This document shows positions 9,430 to 18,274 of a stretch of 64,000 nucleotides of DNA, one piece after another. Within the stretch, counting starts at the first letter, position 1. Every line of letters starts with the position of its first letter. The notes below the pieces were generated by a model, which was not told the origin of the DNA, searched no databases, and saw only the letters and a program-made list of their open reading frames with translations. The stretch is from Caulobacter sp. RHG1 (GTDB taxonomy: Bacteria; Pseudomonadota; Alphaproteobacteria; Caulobacterales; Caulobacteraceae): NCBI RefSeq assembly GCF_013181195.1, contig NZ_SMZP01000002.1, positions 682,001-746,000 of the forward strand, in the 5' to 3' direction. A program made the position numbers and the translations under genes.

Positions 9430-12400
9430 TGCTGGAACGCCTGCTGCGCTCGCAATCGCGGGTCGTCATCCTGGTCGCCGTCGCCCTGGCTGTGGCCGGC
9501 CTGGCCGCCGCCGCGGCCCTGCCGATCGGCCTCTTCCCGCAGGTCTCGTTCCCGCGCGTCGTGGTCGATCTGGACGCTGGCAGCCGCCCGGCGGCCCAGA
9601 CCGCCCTCACCGTCACCCGTCCCGTGGAGGAGGCCATTCGGGCCGTGCCCGGCGTGCTCAACGTCCGCTCGGAGACCAGCCGCGGCTCGGCCCAGATCTC
9701 GGTCGATTTCGGCTGGGGCCGGGACATGGTCGCCAGCACCCTGCTGGTCGATTCCGCGGTCGCCCGCATCCTGCCGTCCCTGCCGCCCGGCGCGCAGTAC
9801 AACGTCCGGCGGATGGACCCGACGGTCTTTCCGATCATCTCCTACGCCCTGGTCTCCGACACCGCCGACCCGGCCGCCCTGCAGGATCTGGCCCGCTACC
9901 AGATCACCCCGCTGCTGTCGTCGATCCCGGGCCTGGCCCGCGTCGGCGTCCAGGGCGGGCAGACCGCCGAGGTGCAGGTGCTGGCCGATCCGCACCGCCT
10001 GGCCGAACACAACCTGGCCATGACCGACGTCGCCGCCGCCATCCGCGCCGGCAACGTGCTGGGCGCCGTGGGCCAGGTGCAGGATCGCGGCCGCCTTTCG
10101 CTGGTCGTCGTCGACGCCAGCGCGATGACCGCCGCCCAGATCGGCGACATCGTCGTGCGCGCCGACCCGGCCGGCGTCGTGCGGGTGCGAGACCTGGCCA
10201 CCGTCCAGAACGGCGCGGTCCTGCAATGGCAGCGCATCGTCGAGGACGGCCGTCCCGCCGTGCTGTTCAACATCTATGAGCAGCCCGACGGCAACGCCGT
10301 GCAGATCGCCCAGGCCGTGCGCCAGAAGCTGGCCGGCGTCGCCCTGCCGCCCGGCGTCAAGCTGGTGAACTGGTACGATCAGAGCGAACTGGTCGTGCAG
10401 TCGGTCGCCAGCGTCCGCGACGCGGTGCTGATCGGCCTGGTGCTGGCCGCCCTGGTGCTGCTGTGGTTCCTGCGCAGTTGGCGCGTGACCCTGGTGGCGA
10501 TCATCGTCGTCCCCGCGACCCTGGCCATCACCATGCTGGTGCTCAGCATCCTGGGCATGAGCTTCAACATCATGACCCTGGGTGGCGTCGCCGCCGCCGT
10601 GGGCCTGCTGATCGACGACGTCATCGTCATGGTCGAGCACATCGCCCGCCGCGCGGGCGCTCCGGGTCCGGACGGCGAGCCCCTGGGCCGCGCAGCGGTC
10701 ATCCCGGCCGCCCGCGAGTTCATGGCGCCCCTGACCGGCTCCAGCCTGGCCACCCTGATCGTCTTCGTGCCGCTGTCGTTCCTGAGCGGCGTGACCGGCG
10801 CCTTCTCCAAGGCCCTGTCGGTGACCATGGGCGCGGCCCTGCTGATCTCGTGGGCGATGAGCGCCTTCGTCGTGCCGATCCTGGTGGGCTGGCTGGTCGA
10901 TTTCCGCAAGTGGCGCGACCCGGGCGAGGCCGGCGAAGGCCGGATGGCCGTCGTCCACGATGCGGCCCTGGATCGCCTGAACGCCAAGCCCTGGCTGCTG
11001 GCCGCCCTGCTCTTTCCAGTGCTGGCGATCGGCTATGTCGGCTATTCCCACGTCTCGACCGGCTTCATGCCCAAGGTCGACGAAGGCGGCTTCATCATGG
11101 ACTACTTCACCGTGCCGGGCACGTCGCTGGACGAGACCGGGCGGCAGGTGGGCCAGATCGACGCCCTGCTGCGGGCCAACCCCGACGTCCTGACCTTCTC
11201 GCGCCGCCTGGGCACGGGCCTGGGCGGCGACCTGGGCCAAAGCTACCACGGCGACTATTTCGTCCGCCTCAAGCCCGGCCACGGCAGGCCGACCGCGGAC
11301 GTCGCCGCCGCCGTGGCCGAGGAGGTCTCCGCCAAGGTCCCTGGCGTCGAGGTCGAGGTCGCCCAGCTGATGGAAGACCTGATCGGCGACCTGACGGCCG
11401 TGCCGCAGCCGATCGAGATCAAGCTGTACGCCGCCGACCCGACCATGCTGTACGCTCAGGCCCAGAAGGTCGCCGCGGTCGTCGGCAAGATCGACGGCGT
11501 CATCGAGGTCAAGGACGGGGTCCGCCTGGCCGGCGACGCCCTGGACGTCCAGGTCGATCCGGTGCGGGCCGGCCTGGAGGGCATCGCGCCCGCCGATGTC
11601 GAGAGCCAGCTTTCCGCGGCCTTGACCGGCGTCGTCGCCACCACCCTGGCCCAGCCCAGCAAGGCGGTCGACGTCCGCGTCCGGGTTCCCGACGCGACGG
11701 GCCTCAGCCAGACCCGCCTAGCCCAGCTGCCGCTGCGCGCCGCCGACGGCCACGTGTTCCCGCTGTCACGCGTGGCGACCCTGGTCCCGGTCGCGGGCCA
11801 GCCGCAGATCAGCCGCGAAAACCTGGAGCCGATGGTCGCGGTCACCGGCCGCATTCAGGGCCGCGGCATGAGCGCGGCGATCGCCGACGTGACCAAGGCG
11901 CTGGACCAGCCCGGCGTGCTGGCGCCCGGCGTACGCTACGAACTGGGCGGTCTCTACCAGCAGCAGCAGATCGCCTTCTCGGGCCTGATCAAGGTGTTCG
12001 CCGCCGCCCTGGTGGCCGAGTTGGTCCTGCTGCTGGCGCTGTATCGCCGCTTCTCGCTGGCCTTCATCGTGATCGGCTGCTCGCTGCTGTCGACGACGGC
12101 CGTCTTCACCGCCCTGTGGCTGGCCAAGGTCGACCTGAACATCACCGCGCTGATGGGCATGACCATGATCATCGGCATCGGCGCCGAGATGGCGATCTTC
12201 TACATCTCGGAGTTCGAGGAGCTGTCGCGCCACATGCCGCCGACCCAGGCCGCCCGCGAAGCCAGCCGCAACCGCCTGCGCCCGATCACCATGACGACCC
12301 TGGCGGCGATCCTGACCCTGGCCCCGCTGGCCCTGGCCATCGGTCAAGGCTCGGGCATCCAGCAGCCCCTGGCCATCGCCATCATCGCCGGCCTGCTGCT

Positions 12401-12473
12401 GCAGTATCCGCTGGTGCTGCTGGCCATGCCGGTGCTGGTCCGCCTGACCGCCCCGCCGCGCGCGGCAACCTGA
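9426..12473 (+). CDS. RND-family efflux pump, inner-membrane subunit
   Basis: A 1015-residue proton-driven RND permease with the usual 12 TM plan and two large periplasmic loops. TM4 carries GLLIDDVIVMVEHIARR, with the Asp-Asp pair of proton relay; this fits hydrophobe/amphiphile exporters or related pumps better than the DFG-DGAV signature of CzcA/CusA metal pumps. The second half has MGMTMIIGIGAEMAIFY in place of the AcrB TM10 region. The gene starts with ATGATG; 9426 overlaps the adaptor stop. With the two upstream genes it forms a complete tripartite exporter. The substrate is unknown. Confidence 0.93.
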   Translation: MMLERLLRSQSRVVILVAVALAVAGLAAAAALPIGLFPQVSFPRVVVDLDAGSRPAAQTALTVTRPVEEAIRAVPGVLNVRSETSRGSAQISVDFGWGRDMVASTLLVDSAVARILPSLPPGAQYNVRRMDPTVFPIISYALVSDTADPAALQDLARYQITPLLSSIPGLARVGVQGGQTAEVQVLADPHRLAEHNLAMTDVAAAIRAGNVLGAVGQVQDRGRLSLVVVDASAMTAAQIGDIVVRADPAGVVRVRDLATVQNGAVLQWQRIVEDGRPAVLFNIYEQPDGNAVQIAQAVRQKLAGVALPPGVKLVNWYDQSELVVQSVASVRDAVLIGLVLAALVLLWFLRSWRVTLVAIIVVPATLAITMLVLSILGMSFNIMTLGGVAAAVGLLIDDVIVMVEHIARRAGAPGPDGEPLGRAAVIPAAREFMAPLTGSSLATLIVFVPLSFLSGVTGAFSKALSVTMGAALLISWAMSAFVVPILVGWLVDFRKWRDPGEAGEGRMAVVHDAALDRLNAKPWLLAALLFPVLAIGYVGYSHVSTGFMPKVDEGGFIMDYFTVPGTSLDETGRQVGQIDALLRANPDVLTFSRRLGTGLGGDLGQSYHGDYFVRLKPGHGRPTADVAAAVAEEVSAKVPGVEVEVAQLMEDLIGDLTAVPQPIEIKLYAADPTMLYAQAQKVAAVVGKIDGVIEVKDGVRLAGDALDVQVDPVRAGLEGIAPADVESQLSAALTGVVATTLAQPSKAVDVRVRVPDATGLSQTRLAQLPLRAADGHVFPLSRVATLVPVAGQPQISRENLEPMVAVTGRIQGRGMSAAIADVTKALDQPGVLAPGVRYELGGLYQQQQIAFSGLIKVFAAALVAELVLLLALYRRFSLAFIVIGCSLLSTTAVFTALWLAKVDLNITALMGMTMIIGIGAEMAIFYISEFEELSRHMPPTQAAREASRNRLRPITMTTLAAILTLAPLALAIGQGSGIQQPLAIAIIAGLLLQYPLVLLAMPVLVRLTAPPRAAT

Positions 12474-12478
12474 TCCCG

Positions 12479-12511
12479 GCTCTGGCCGGCGCTCAGCGCG
12501 CCGGCCAGAGC
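12479..12511. terminator. Hairpin between convergent genes
   Basis: GCTCTGGCCGGCG pairs perfectly over 13 bases with CGCCGGCCAGAGC across a 7-base loop. It lies between the RND pump stop and the converging minus-strand gene and overlaps the 3' codons of the latter. It lacks a T-run on either side, so it is a probable bidirectional terminator or mRNA 3' stabiliser rather than a canonical one. Confidence 0.55.
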
Positions 12512-13371
12512 GACCGGTCGATCCGCTTGACGTCGAACAGAGTGACTGGCCCGCAGGCCGACAGCGTGTGCAGCCCGTGCCTGTAGCGCCCCACGCCGGA
12601 CGGCAGATCCACAGGCGCAGACGCCTCGGCCTCGAAGGTGTTGGGCGTCAGCTTCAGGATGGTCAGCCGGCGGAGCCCGCCGCCATAGGTGCGCGTGCAA
12701 TCCTGCACCGGCAGGCGCGGCAGGCCGTCCTCGATCCAGACCGTACCGCCGGGGCGGCTGGAGGCGCGATCGATCCGAACGGGATTTCCCGGATGCAGCC
12801 GCCACGGCCCGGTCAGGGTTTCGGCGAAGGCCAGATGCAGCCGTCCCTGCTTCCAGCGCTGTGGGCCGGTCGGCGAATAGGCCAGCCACCACAGACCATC
12901 GTAGCGGAACGGCGTGGCGTCGATGGCCGGCGTGTCCAGCGGCAGGCGAACGACCGGCTCCCACACGCGGGGGAACTCAGCTGCGCGATACAGGGTGAGC
13001 ATGCCGGAACGATGGGCTTCGGGCAGCATCCAGACCTCGCCATCGGCCTCGAAGACCTGCGGATAGGACAGATGCCAGGGCTCTTCGAGCACCACCGCCC
13101 GACGCACCGGCGAGAAGTACGGCCCCAGCTCGAGCGCTTCGATGACGCCCTTGCGGGTGCGATAGTCGTAAGCTTCGGCGAAAAGATGTAGCCGCCCGTC
13201 ACGCCAAAGGCCGAACGGATCAGCCAGGAACTTCAGCCCGCCCTCCTCGGCCAGCCAGCAGATCGGCGCATCAGGCGGAAAGCCGTTCCGGGCGACGTCG
13301 CCGATCGCGGCCTCGACCAGTCCGATCCGCCAGATGTCCCGACCGGGAATCCGCGTCGTCCAGTCAGTCAT
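12493..13371 (-). CDS. GINT1_N-like beta-propeller protein (glycan/lipid modification, inferred)
   Basis: A 292-residue soluble protein with the repeated sequence pattern of the N-terminal domain of glucosamine inositolphosphorylceramide transferase (a five-bladed, GH43-like propeller). Landmarks are FLADPFGLWRDGRLHLFAE, WHLSYPQVF, DGEVWMLPEA, AIDATPF, DGLWWLAYS, GPWRLHPGNPV and QDCTRTYGGGL. ATG 13371 was preferred over 13404: GAGG precedes it and it overlaps the upstream UPF0104 stop by 8 bases. It is last of a three-gene minus-strand operon with a glycosyltransferase and a membrane protein. Catalytic function in bacteria is not established as far as I know; a role in glycolipid or surface glycan assembly is inference. 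Confidence 0.75.
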   Translation of the reverse strand: MTDWTTRIPGRDIWRIGLVEAAIGDVARNGFPPDAPICWLAEEGGLKFLADPFGLWRDGRLHLFAEAYDYRTRKGVIEALELGPYFSPVRRAVVLEEPWHLSYPQVFEADGEVWMLPEAHRSGMLTLYRAAEFPRVWEPVVRLPLDTPAIDATPFRYDGLWWLAYSPTGPQRWKQGRLHLAFAETLTGPWRLHPGNPVRIDRASSRPGGTVWIEDGLPRLPVQDCTRTYGGGLRRLTILKLTPNTFEAEASAPVDLPSGVGRYRHGLHTLSACGPVTLFDVKRIDRSLWPAR

Positions 13372-14281
13372 GAACGGCCTCGGCTGCGACGGGAGCGATC
13401 TCACCGCGCGCTCGCCAGACGCCGCGCGCCAAGCCGAGCGCCCCGAGGCCGACGATGACGGCCAGGTGCAGGAACAGGGTGATCAGCGCCAAGGCCGCCA
13501 GCAGCACCGCGACCGGCGCATGCGGCCCCAACACCAGCAGCATCAGATTGCCGAACACCAGTTCCTTGTTCGAGATGAATGGGATGCGTGAGACGAGGTA
13601 GCGGATAGTCAGGAACACGATCCACAGGCTGATGGCGACCTGCGGCAGCGCCATCCACCAGATCAGCACGGTAAGCCCGGTCACGACGATCAGCCGGAAC
13701 GCATGGACCGCGCCGACGAACACCAGTTGGTCGCGCGGCAGCGAGAAGACCCGCCGCCCGAAGACCAGCAGCCCTAGCGAGATCGCCACCGGGATCAGTC
13801 CAGACCACAGGGCCGGGCCCAGTCGCTTGTCGAGCTCCAGGTCGCGCAGATGGGTCGCGCTGACCAGCGCCAGGGCCACGGTCAGCAGGTTGCCCAGCAG
13901 GGCCGACAGGATGTTGACGTCCTTGATGGCCTGGAACGGCGCAACCACCGCCCCGGCCGCCCGTCGCGCCCAGACATAGAGATAGGCCTCGCCGCTGTAG
14001 CCCAGCACCACCTCGTTGATAACGTTCTTGCGCAGCAGGGCCTCGAAGCCGGCGACCGGCATGTTCCAAAGCCGCCGGAAGACCACGAACTCGCAGAGCG
14101 GCTGCACCATGTAGAGCAGCACCAGGGCCGGCCAGACGAGCGGCGGCAGGCGGACGATCATGGTCATCGCGTCCGACGCGGCGCCGCGGAGTTGCCAGAG
14201 AATGGCGCCGACCAGCCCCACGAAGGCGGCGACGCCAAGCAGGCGCCATCCCAGAGACAGCTGTCGCGACTTGTCGCTCAA
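13364..14281 (-). CDS. UPF0104 / LPG-synthase-TM-like integral membrane protein (putative flippase)
   Basis: A 305-residue hydrophobic protein with about eight predicted TM stretches, matching the lysylphosphatidylglycerol synthase TM / flippase-like family (AglD-like) without any catalytic aminoacyl-transfer domain. The start is a TTG at 14279-14281 that overlaps the upstream glycosyltransferase stop (TTGA), giving MSDKSRQLSLGWRLLG. The frame is open farther upstream but that part is antisense-like sequence inside the glycosyltransferase gene. Members often accompany glycosyltransferases and are suspected to flip or hold lipid-linked sugars; that role is inferred here. Confidence 0.8.
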   Translation of the reverse strand: MSDKSRQLSLGWRLLGVAAFVGLVGAILWQLRGAASDAMTMIVRLPPLVWPALVLLYMVQPLCEFVVFRRLWNMPVAGFEALLRKNVINEVVLGYSGEAYLYVWARRAAGAVVAPFQAIKDVNILSALLGNLLTVALALVSATHLRDLELDKRLGPALWSGLIPVAISLGLLVFGRRVFSLPRDQLVFVGAVHAFRLIVVTGLTVLIWWMALPQVAISLWIVFLTIRYLVSRIPFISNKELVFGNLMLLVLGPHAPVAVLLAALALITLFLHLAVIVGLGALGLARGVWRARGEIAPVAAEAVHD

Positions 14282-15495
14282 GGTCGGGCTCCGGCGGTCA
14301 GCAGCGAGGGGATCGGCGCGCGCGCCCTGGCCGGCCGGGTCTGCAGCGAGACGCGCTGGTAGTGGTCGAACAGATCGGCGAAGTGATCCATGTCGCCCCG
14401 AACGCCGGTGGCGGCTGCGACCGCCGCGGCCTTCAGCGTCGCAGCGTCGCGCGCCAGCAGCCGGCCGATGGCGGCGGCGGCGGCCTGGACGTCGCCCGAA
14501 CGGTAGATCTCCGAGGTCGCCGGCCGAGCCAGATGGGCGAAGCCGCCGCGATCGGGTCCCACGACAGGCAGGCCGCTGGCCATGGCCTCGGCGGGCAGAA
14601 GGCCGAAGGTCTCCGACTCGCAGCCGTGGACCAGCGCATCCGCACTGGCCAGGTGCGCGGCCAACAGCGGCCGATCGTGGATGGGCGGCAGCACACGCAC
14701 GTGCGGATTGCCGGCCGCCGCACGCGCGACCCGCACGCGGTCGATGCCGTCGCCGATCAAGACGAGGCCGATCGGCGTCGCGGCGCTGGCGCGCGTCACC
14801 GCCTCGATCACCATCGGCCAGCGCTTCTCGGGATGGAAGCGGCCGACGCCGAGGATGAGCTTGGCGTTCTCCGGGCAACCGCAGGCCTGCAGCAGGCGCG
14901 CTCTGAGGCTCTCGTCGCGCAGCGCGGGAGAAAAGGCTCCGCGGTCGATGCCCAGCGGCACGCTCGTCACCGCCTCGACTCCCTGCCCTTCCAGGCGTTC
15001 GGCCAGCCAGCCGCCGCCGGTGACGACGGAGGCGAAATGGCCCGTCAGATTGCGAAGGTAGAACCAGAACCAGCCGAACAGCTGATCGATCTGCTCGGGG
15101 CTGGCGATCGGAGCCAGCCAGCGCTGCGGATAGGACGCCACCGGATCGGCGTGCATGAACATGGCGCGCGCGACCGGTCCTTGCCAGTTGGCGACGATCC
15201 AGGCGCCGCGCCAGGGCGATGACGCCTCGACCAAATCCGGCGAAAGCTCGTCCAGCCAGCGGTGCACCGGCGCCGCGTCCCAGAACATGTGGTAGTTCGC
15301 ATCGAACGGCAGTCGAGGCGACTTCACCTGGATGACGCCGCCCCCGCCGCGGGGCTCGAATCCATCCGCCGCCCCTGGAGCGATGACGAACAGCTCGTGG
15401 CCCATCTGGGCCGCGGCCTTGAATTTACGGTCGATATAGGTCCGCACGCCACCGCCGGTTGGCGAATAGAACTCGGCGACATCCACAACACGCAT
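14278..15495 (-). CDS. GT4-family glycosyltransferase
   Basis: A 405-residue GT-B fold glycosyltransferase. The N-terminal domain begins VVDVAEFYSPTGGGVRTYI, an acceptor-side signature. The C-terminal Rossmann domain has ILGVGRFHPEKRWPMVIEA, VLIGDG and the GT4 EX7E motif in ESETFGLLPAEAMASGLPVV. It is first gene of the minus-strand trio (GT, UPF0104, GINT1_N-like), coupled to the next gene by a TTGA overlap, and divergent from a second GT4 gene at 15652 across a 156-base promoter region. Donor and acceptor are unknown; a lipid or surface glycan is likely. Confidence 0.9.
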   Translation of the reverse strand: MRVVDVAEFYSPTGGGVRTYIDRKFKAAAQMGHELFVIAPGAADGFEPRGGGGVIQVKSPRLPFDANYHMFWDAAPVHRWLDELSPDLVEASSPWRGAWIVANWQGPVARAMFMHADPVASYPQRWLAPIASPEQIDQLFGWFWFYLRNLTGHFASVVTGGGWLAERLEGQGVEAVTSVPLGIDRGAFSPALRDESLRARLLQACGCPENAKLILGVGRFHPEKRWPMVIEAVTRASAATPIGLVLIGDGIDRVRVARAAAGNPHVRVLPPIHDRPLLAAHLASADALVHGCESETFGLLPAEAMASGLPVVGPDRGGFAHLARPATSEIYRSGDVQAAAAAIGRLLARDAATLKAAAVAAATGVRGDMDHFADLFDHYQRVSLQTRPARARAPIPSLLTAGARP

Positions 15496-15651
15496 CGTGT
15501 TTTCCGGCCAGTTTCACGAAGAGGCCATATCGCCTCCGTATAAAGGCGTCGCGACAGCGCGCGAGTCTCACCGATTTCAAAATCCGTGTGGAGGGGGGGC
15601 ATGTGCGACGTCGTAGTGCGCGGGGCTGGGCGTACACTTGGAAGGACGACT

Positions 15652-16932
15652 ATGGACATCAAGACGCTGACGCACGCCGATGGCGCGCGCCCGTTGCGGA
15701 TTGCCTTGTTCTCGGGGAACTACAACTACACGCTGGACGGCGCGAACAAGTCGCTGAACCGGCTGGTCGGTCACCTGCAGGATACGCTGGGCGCAACCGT
15801 GAGGGTCTATTCCCCCACCGCGCCGCAGGCGGCGTTCGAGCCCGTGGGCGATCTGGTCTCTGTGCCGTCGGTGAAAATCCCGTTCCGGAACGACTATCGT
15901 CTCGCTCTGGGCTTGCCCAAGGCCATCCGCCGCGACGTTCGGGCGTTCAAGCCCGATCTGGTCCACCTGTCCGCGCCAGACCTGCTGGGCAGCGCGGCCT
16001 TGAAGCTGGGTCGCGCGCTGAAGGTCCCGGTGGTCGCCAGCCTGCACACGCTGTTCGATTCCTATCTAGACTATTACGGCCTGGGCCGCCTGCAGCCCCT
16101 GGTGCGTCGCCAGCTGTGGAAGTTCTACGGCCAGTGCGACTACGTCATGGCTCCGACGGAAGCGATTGGCGACGAACTGCGAGCCCATACGCCGTCGACC
16201 CGCGTCCGCACCTGGGCGCGCGGCGTGGACTCCCATCTGTTCAACCCCGACCGTCGCAGCGAAGCCTGGCGGCTGAGCCAGGGCTTTTCGCCGGACCGTC
16301 CGGTGGTGGTGTTCCTGGGGCGACTGGTCATGGAAAAGGGCCTGGCGGCCTTCGCCGAGACCGTCCGGCGGCTTCAGGCCAACGGCCAGCCGCCGCAGGT
16401 CCTGGTGATCGGCGACGGCCCGTCGCGTCCGTGGTTCCAGGAGCAGCTTCCCGAGGCGGTCTTCGCCGGCTTCCTGTCGGGCGAGGCCCTGGCCACGGCG
16501 CTGGCCAGCGGCGACATCTTCTTCAATCCCAGCACGACCGAGACCTTCGGCAACGTCAATCTGGAGGCGATGGCGTCCCGGCTGACCATGGTCTGCGCCG
16601 ACGCGCCCAACACGCGCGCCCTGCTCTGGCACGGCCGTAACGCCCTGCTCTGCGCCGACCAGCCGGCCGCCTATGCCGAGGCGCTTTCGCAAGTGATCCA
16701 GGATCGCGACGCCCAGCAGCGACTCGCGGCCGAGGCTCTGGACCGCAGCGCCGCCTATCGCTGGACGGAAATCCTGGACGAGGTCGTCGAGGTCTATGCC
16801 GAAGCCCTGGCCTCGCGCCCGACGCCCGCCATGGCGCTAGACCCCGGCATGCCGCAACCGCGCGCCCTGTGGCCAGCCCGCCGGACGGTGGCCGAGCCCC
16901 AGGCCGCCAGCCTGTCGGCGCTTTCCAGCTAG
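15652..16932 (+). CDS. GT4-family glycosyltransferase (DGANKSLNRL type)
   Basis: A 426-residue GT-B enzyme. It starts LRIALFSGNYNYTLDGANKSLNRLV, a signature I associate with SqdX/MgtA-like lipid glycosyltransferases of alphaproteobacteria. It continues with HLSAPDLLG, SLHTLFDSYLDYYGLG, VVVFLGRLVMEKGL and the EX7E motif in TTETFGNVNLEAMAS. The ATG at 15652 has GGAAGGA 7-13 bases upstream. It is divergent from the GT4-UPF0104-GINT1_N operon and followed after 17 bases by an LptF/LptG-type permease gene. Diacylglycerol or ceramide glycosylation is a reasonable guess, not demonstrated. Confidence 0.9.
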   Translation: MDIKTLTHADGARPLRIALFSGNYNYTLDGANKSLNRLVGHLQDTLGATVRVYSPTAPQAAFEPVGDLVSVPSVKIPFRNDYRLALGLPKAIRRDVRAFKPDLVHLSAPDLLGSAALKLGRALKVPVVASLHTLFDSYLDYYGLGRLQPLVRRQLWKFYGQCDYVMAPTEAIGDELRAHTPSTRVRTWARGVDSHLFNPDRRSEAWRLSQGFSPDRPVVVFLGRLVMEKGLAAFAETVRRLQANGQPPQVLVIGDGPSRPWFQEQLPEAVFAGFLSGEALATALASGDIFFNPSTTETFGNVNLEAMASRLTMVCADAPNTRALLWHGRNALLCADQPAAYAEALSQVIQDRDAQQRLAAEALDRSAAYRWTEILDEVVEVYAEALASRPTPAMALDPGMPQPRALWPARRTVAEPQAASLSALSS

Positions 16933-16949
16933 ACGTCCGGTTCAGATCG

Positions 16950-18149
16950 ATGATCCCGACAACGCTCGACCGGTACCTGCTGAGGCGCACCCTGGCGCCG
17001 ATGACCGCCGTCCTGCTCAGTACGATGGTCGCCTTCCTGATGGAGCGCCTCATGCGCTCCTTCGACCTGCTGTCGCAGACGACGGAGGGCTTTCGCTTCC
17101 TGACTGAGCTGCTGGTGAACCTGGTGCCGCACTATGTCGGCCTCACCCTGCCCGGCGGCTTCTTCATCGGACTGTTCGTGGTGGTCAACGCCCTGAACAA
17201 GAGCTCGGAGATCGACGCCATCCTGGCCAGCGGCACGTCGCTGGGCCGCTTCGCCGCCCCCTTCGTAGGACTCGGGGCGGCGCTGATGCTGCTCAGCGTG
17301 CTGCTGTTCGGCTTCATCCAGCCCTATAGCCGCTACGCCTATCATGCCGTGCTGATCGCGGCCGAGAACGCCGGCTGGAACGGCGACGTGCGACCCAAGG
17401 CCCTGCTGTCCGCCGGCCCCGACATCCTCCTTACCGCCGACCGAACCGACCCCAGCGGGCGTCATCTGGAGCACATCTTCATCCGCCGGATCGCCGCAGA
17501 AGGCCGCGAGGACGTCCTGACCGCGGCCTCGGCTGTGGTCCGCAAGACCGACGGCGACCAGAGCGTGGCGCTGGAACTGGAAAACGGGCGCCAGGTCAGC
17601 ACGACCCGCGACGCCCAGGTCTATGTCACCAACTTCTCGCGCGTGATGTTCAAACTCCCCCTGTCGCAGTCCACCAAGCTCCTGCGGCTGCGGGGCGACG
17701 ACGTCAGCGAGCTGACCCTGATCGAGCTGGCGCAACAGGGTTTCGGCGCGGCGACGCCCGCCATGTTGCCGCGACAGTCCCTGCTCGCCGAGTTCTACTC
17801 GCGACTGGCCAGAGCGCTGATGCTGCCGCTGTTGCCCTTGCTCGCCGTGCCGTTCGGCCTGAGCGCCAAGCGCGCCGGATCGGGCTCGGCCATGGCGGTC
17901 GGCGGCATCCTGTTGTTCGCGTTCGAGACGGCGATGGTTCTGGGTCAGGCGATCGTTGCGGCTATCCACCTGCCGGCAGCCGTCATGATCGGAGGTCCGG
18001 CCGCCGTCTTCGCAAGCCTCTGCATCGCCACCTGGGTGGCCAGCCGCCGCCGGCCGGGCGAAAACCCGGTCAGCTGGATTTCCGAGCGCATCGCCGCGCT
18101 GTTCGCCGCGATCGCGAGAGCCGTCGGCGTGCGACGCCCAGCATCCTAG
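16950..18149 (+). CDS. LptF/LptG (YjgP/YjgQ)-family permease
   Basis: A 399-residue protein with the LptF/G plan: two N-terminal TM helices, a third around 100-125 (MLLSVLLFGFIQPYSRYAYH), a periplasmic beta-jellyroll domain (about 140-290) and three C-terminal TM helices starting near LARALMLPLLPLLAVPFGLSA. LptF and LptG are normally paired and hand LPS to LptC. This gene stands alone in a glycosyltransferase cluster 17 bases after a GT4 gene. It may be the cell's LptF or LptG encoded apart from its partner, or a specialised exporter of a glycolipid. Start ATG 16950 lacks a strong ribosome site. Confidence 0.85.
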   Translation: MIPTTLDRYLLRRTLAPMTAVLLSTMVAFLMERLMRSFDLLSQTTEGFRFLTELLVNLVPHYVGLTLPGGFFIGLFVVVNALNKSSEIDAILASGTSLGRFAAPFVGLGAALMLLSVLLFGFIQPYSRYAYHAVLIAAENAGWNGDVRPKALLSAGPDILLTADRTDPSGRHLEHIFIRRIAAEGREDVLTAASAVVRKTDGDQSVALELENGRQVSTTRDAQVYVTNFSRVMFKLPLSQSTKLLRLRGDDVSELTLIELAQQGFGAATPAMLPRQSLLAEFYSRLARALMLPLLPLLAVPFGLSAKRAGSGSAMAVGGILLFAFETAMVLGQAIVAAIHLPAAVMIGGPAAVFASLCIATWVASRRRPGENPVSWISERIAALFAAIARAVGVRRPAS

Positions 18150-18274
18150 CGCTTCACCTCGGCCGCGTTTTCAACTCATGATGGGGAGACGACGACGTTT
18201 TCGTGTCATGAGCGTTTGTGCCGAGGAACCGCGGCGCTAGGCTCTGGGTCCTGGCGGGCGAGAGGGAACGGCGC

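Noticed and set aside
9426..12473. Assigning the RND pump to heavy-metal efflux (CzcA/CusA)
   Set aside because: TM4 lacks the DFG...DGAV metal-pump signature and instead shows LLIDDVIVMVE.
10463..12586. A 707-codon plus-strand frame overlapping the RND pump gene
   Set aside because: Arg/Pro/Gly-rich out-of-frame translation of the pump; no start signal, no domains.
18175..18212. CTCATGA ... TCATGAG inverted repeat before the hybrid kinase
   Set aside because: Arms are only 7 bases and 24 bases apart; could be an operator but no supporting context.
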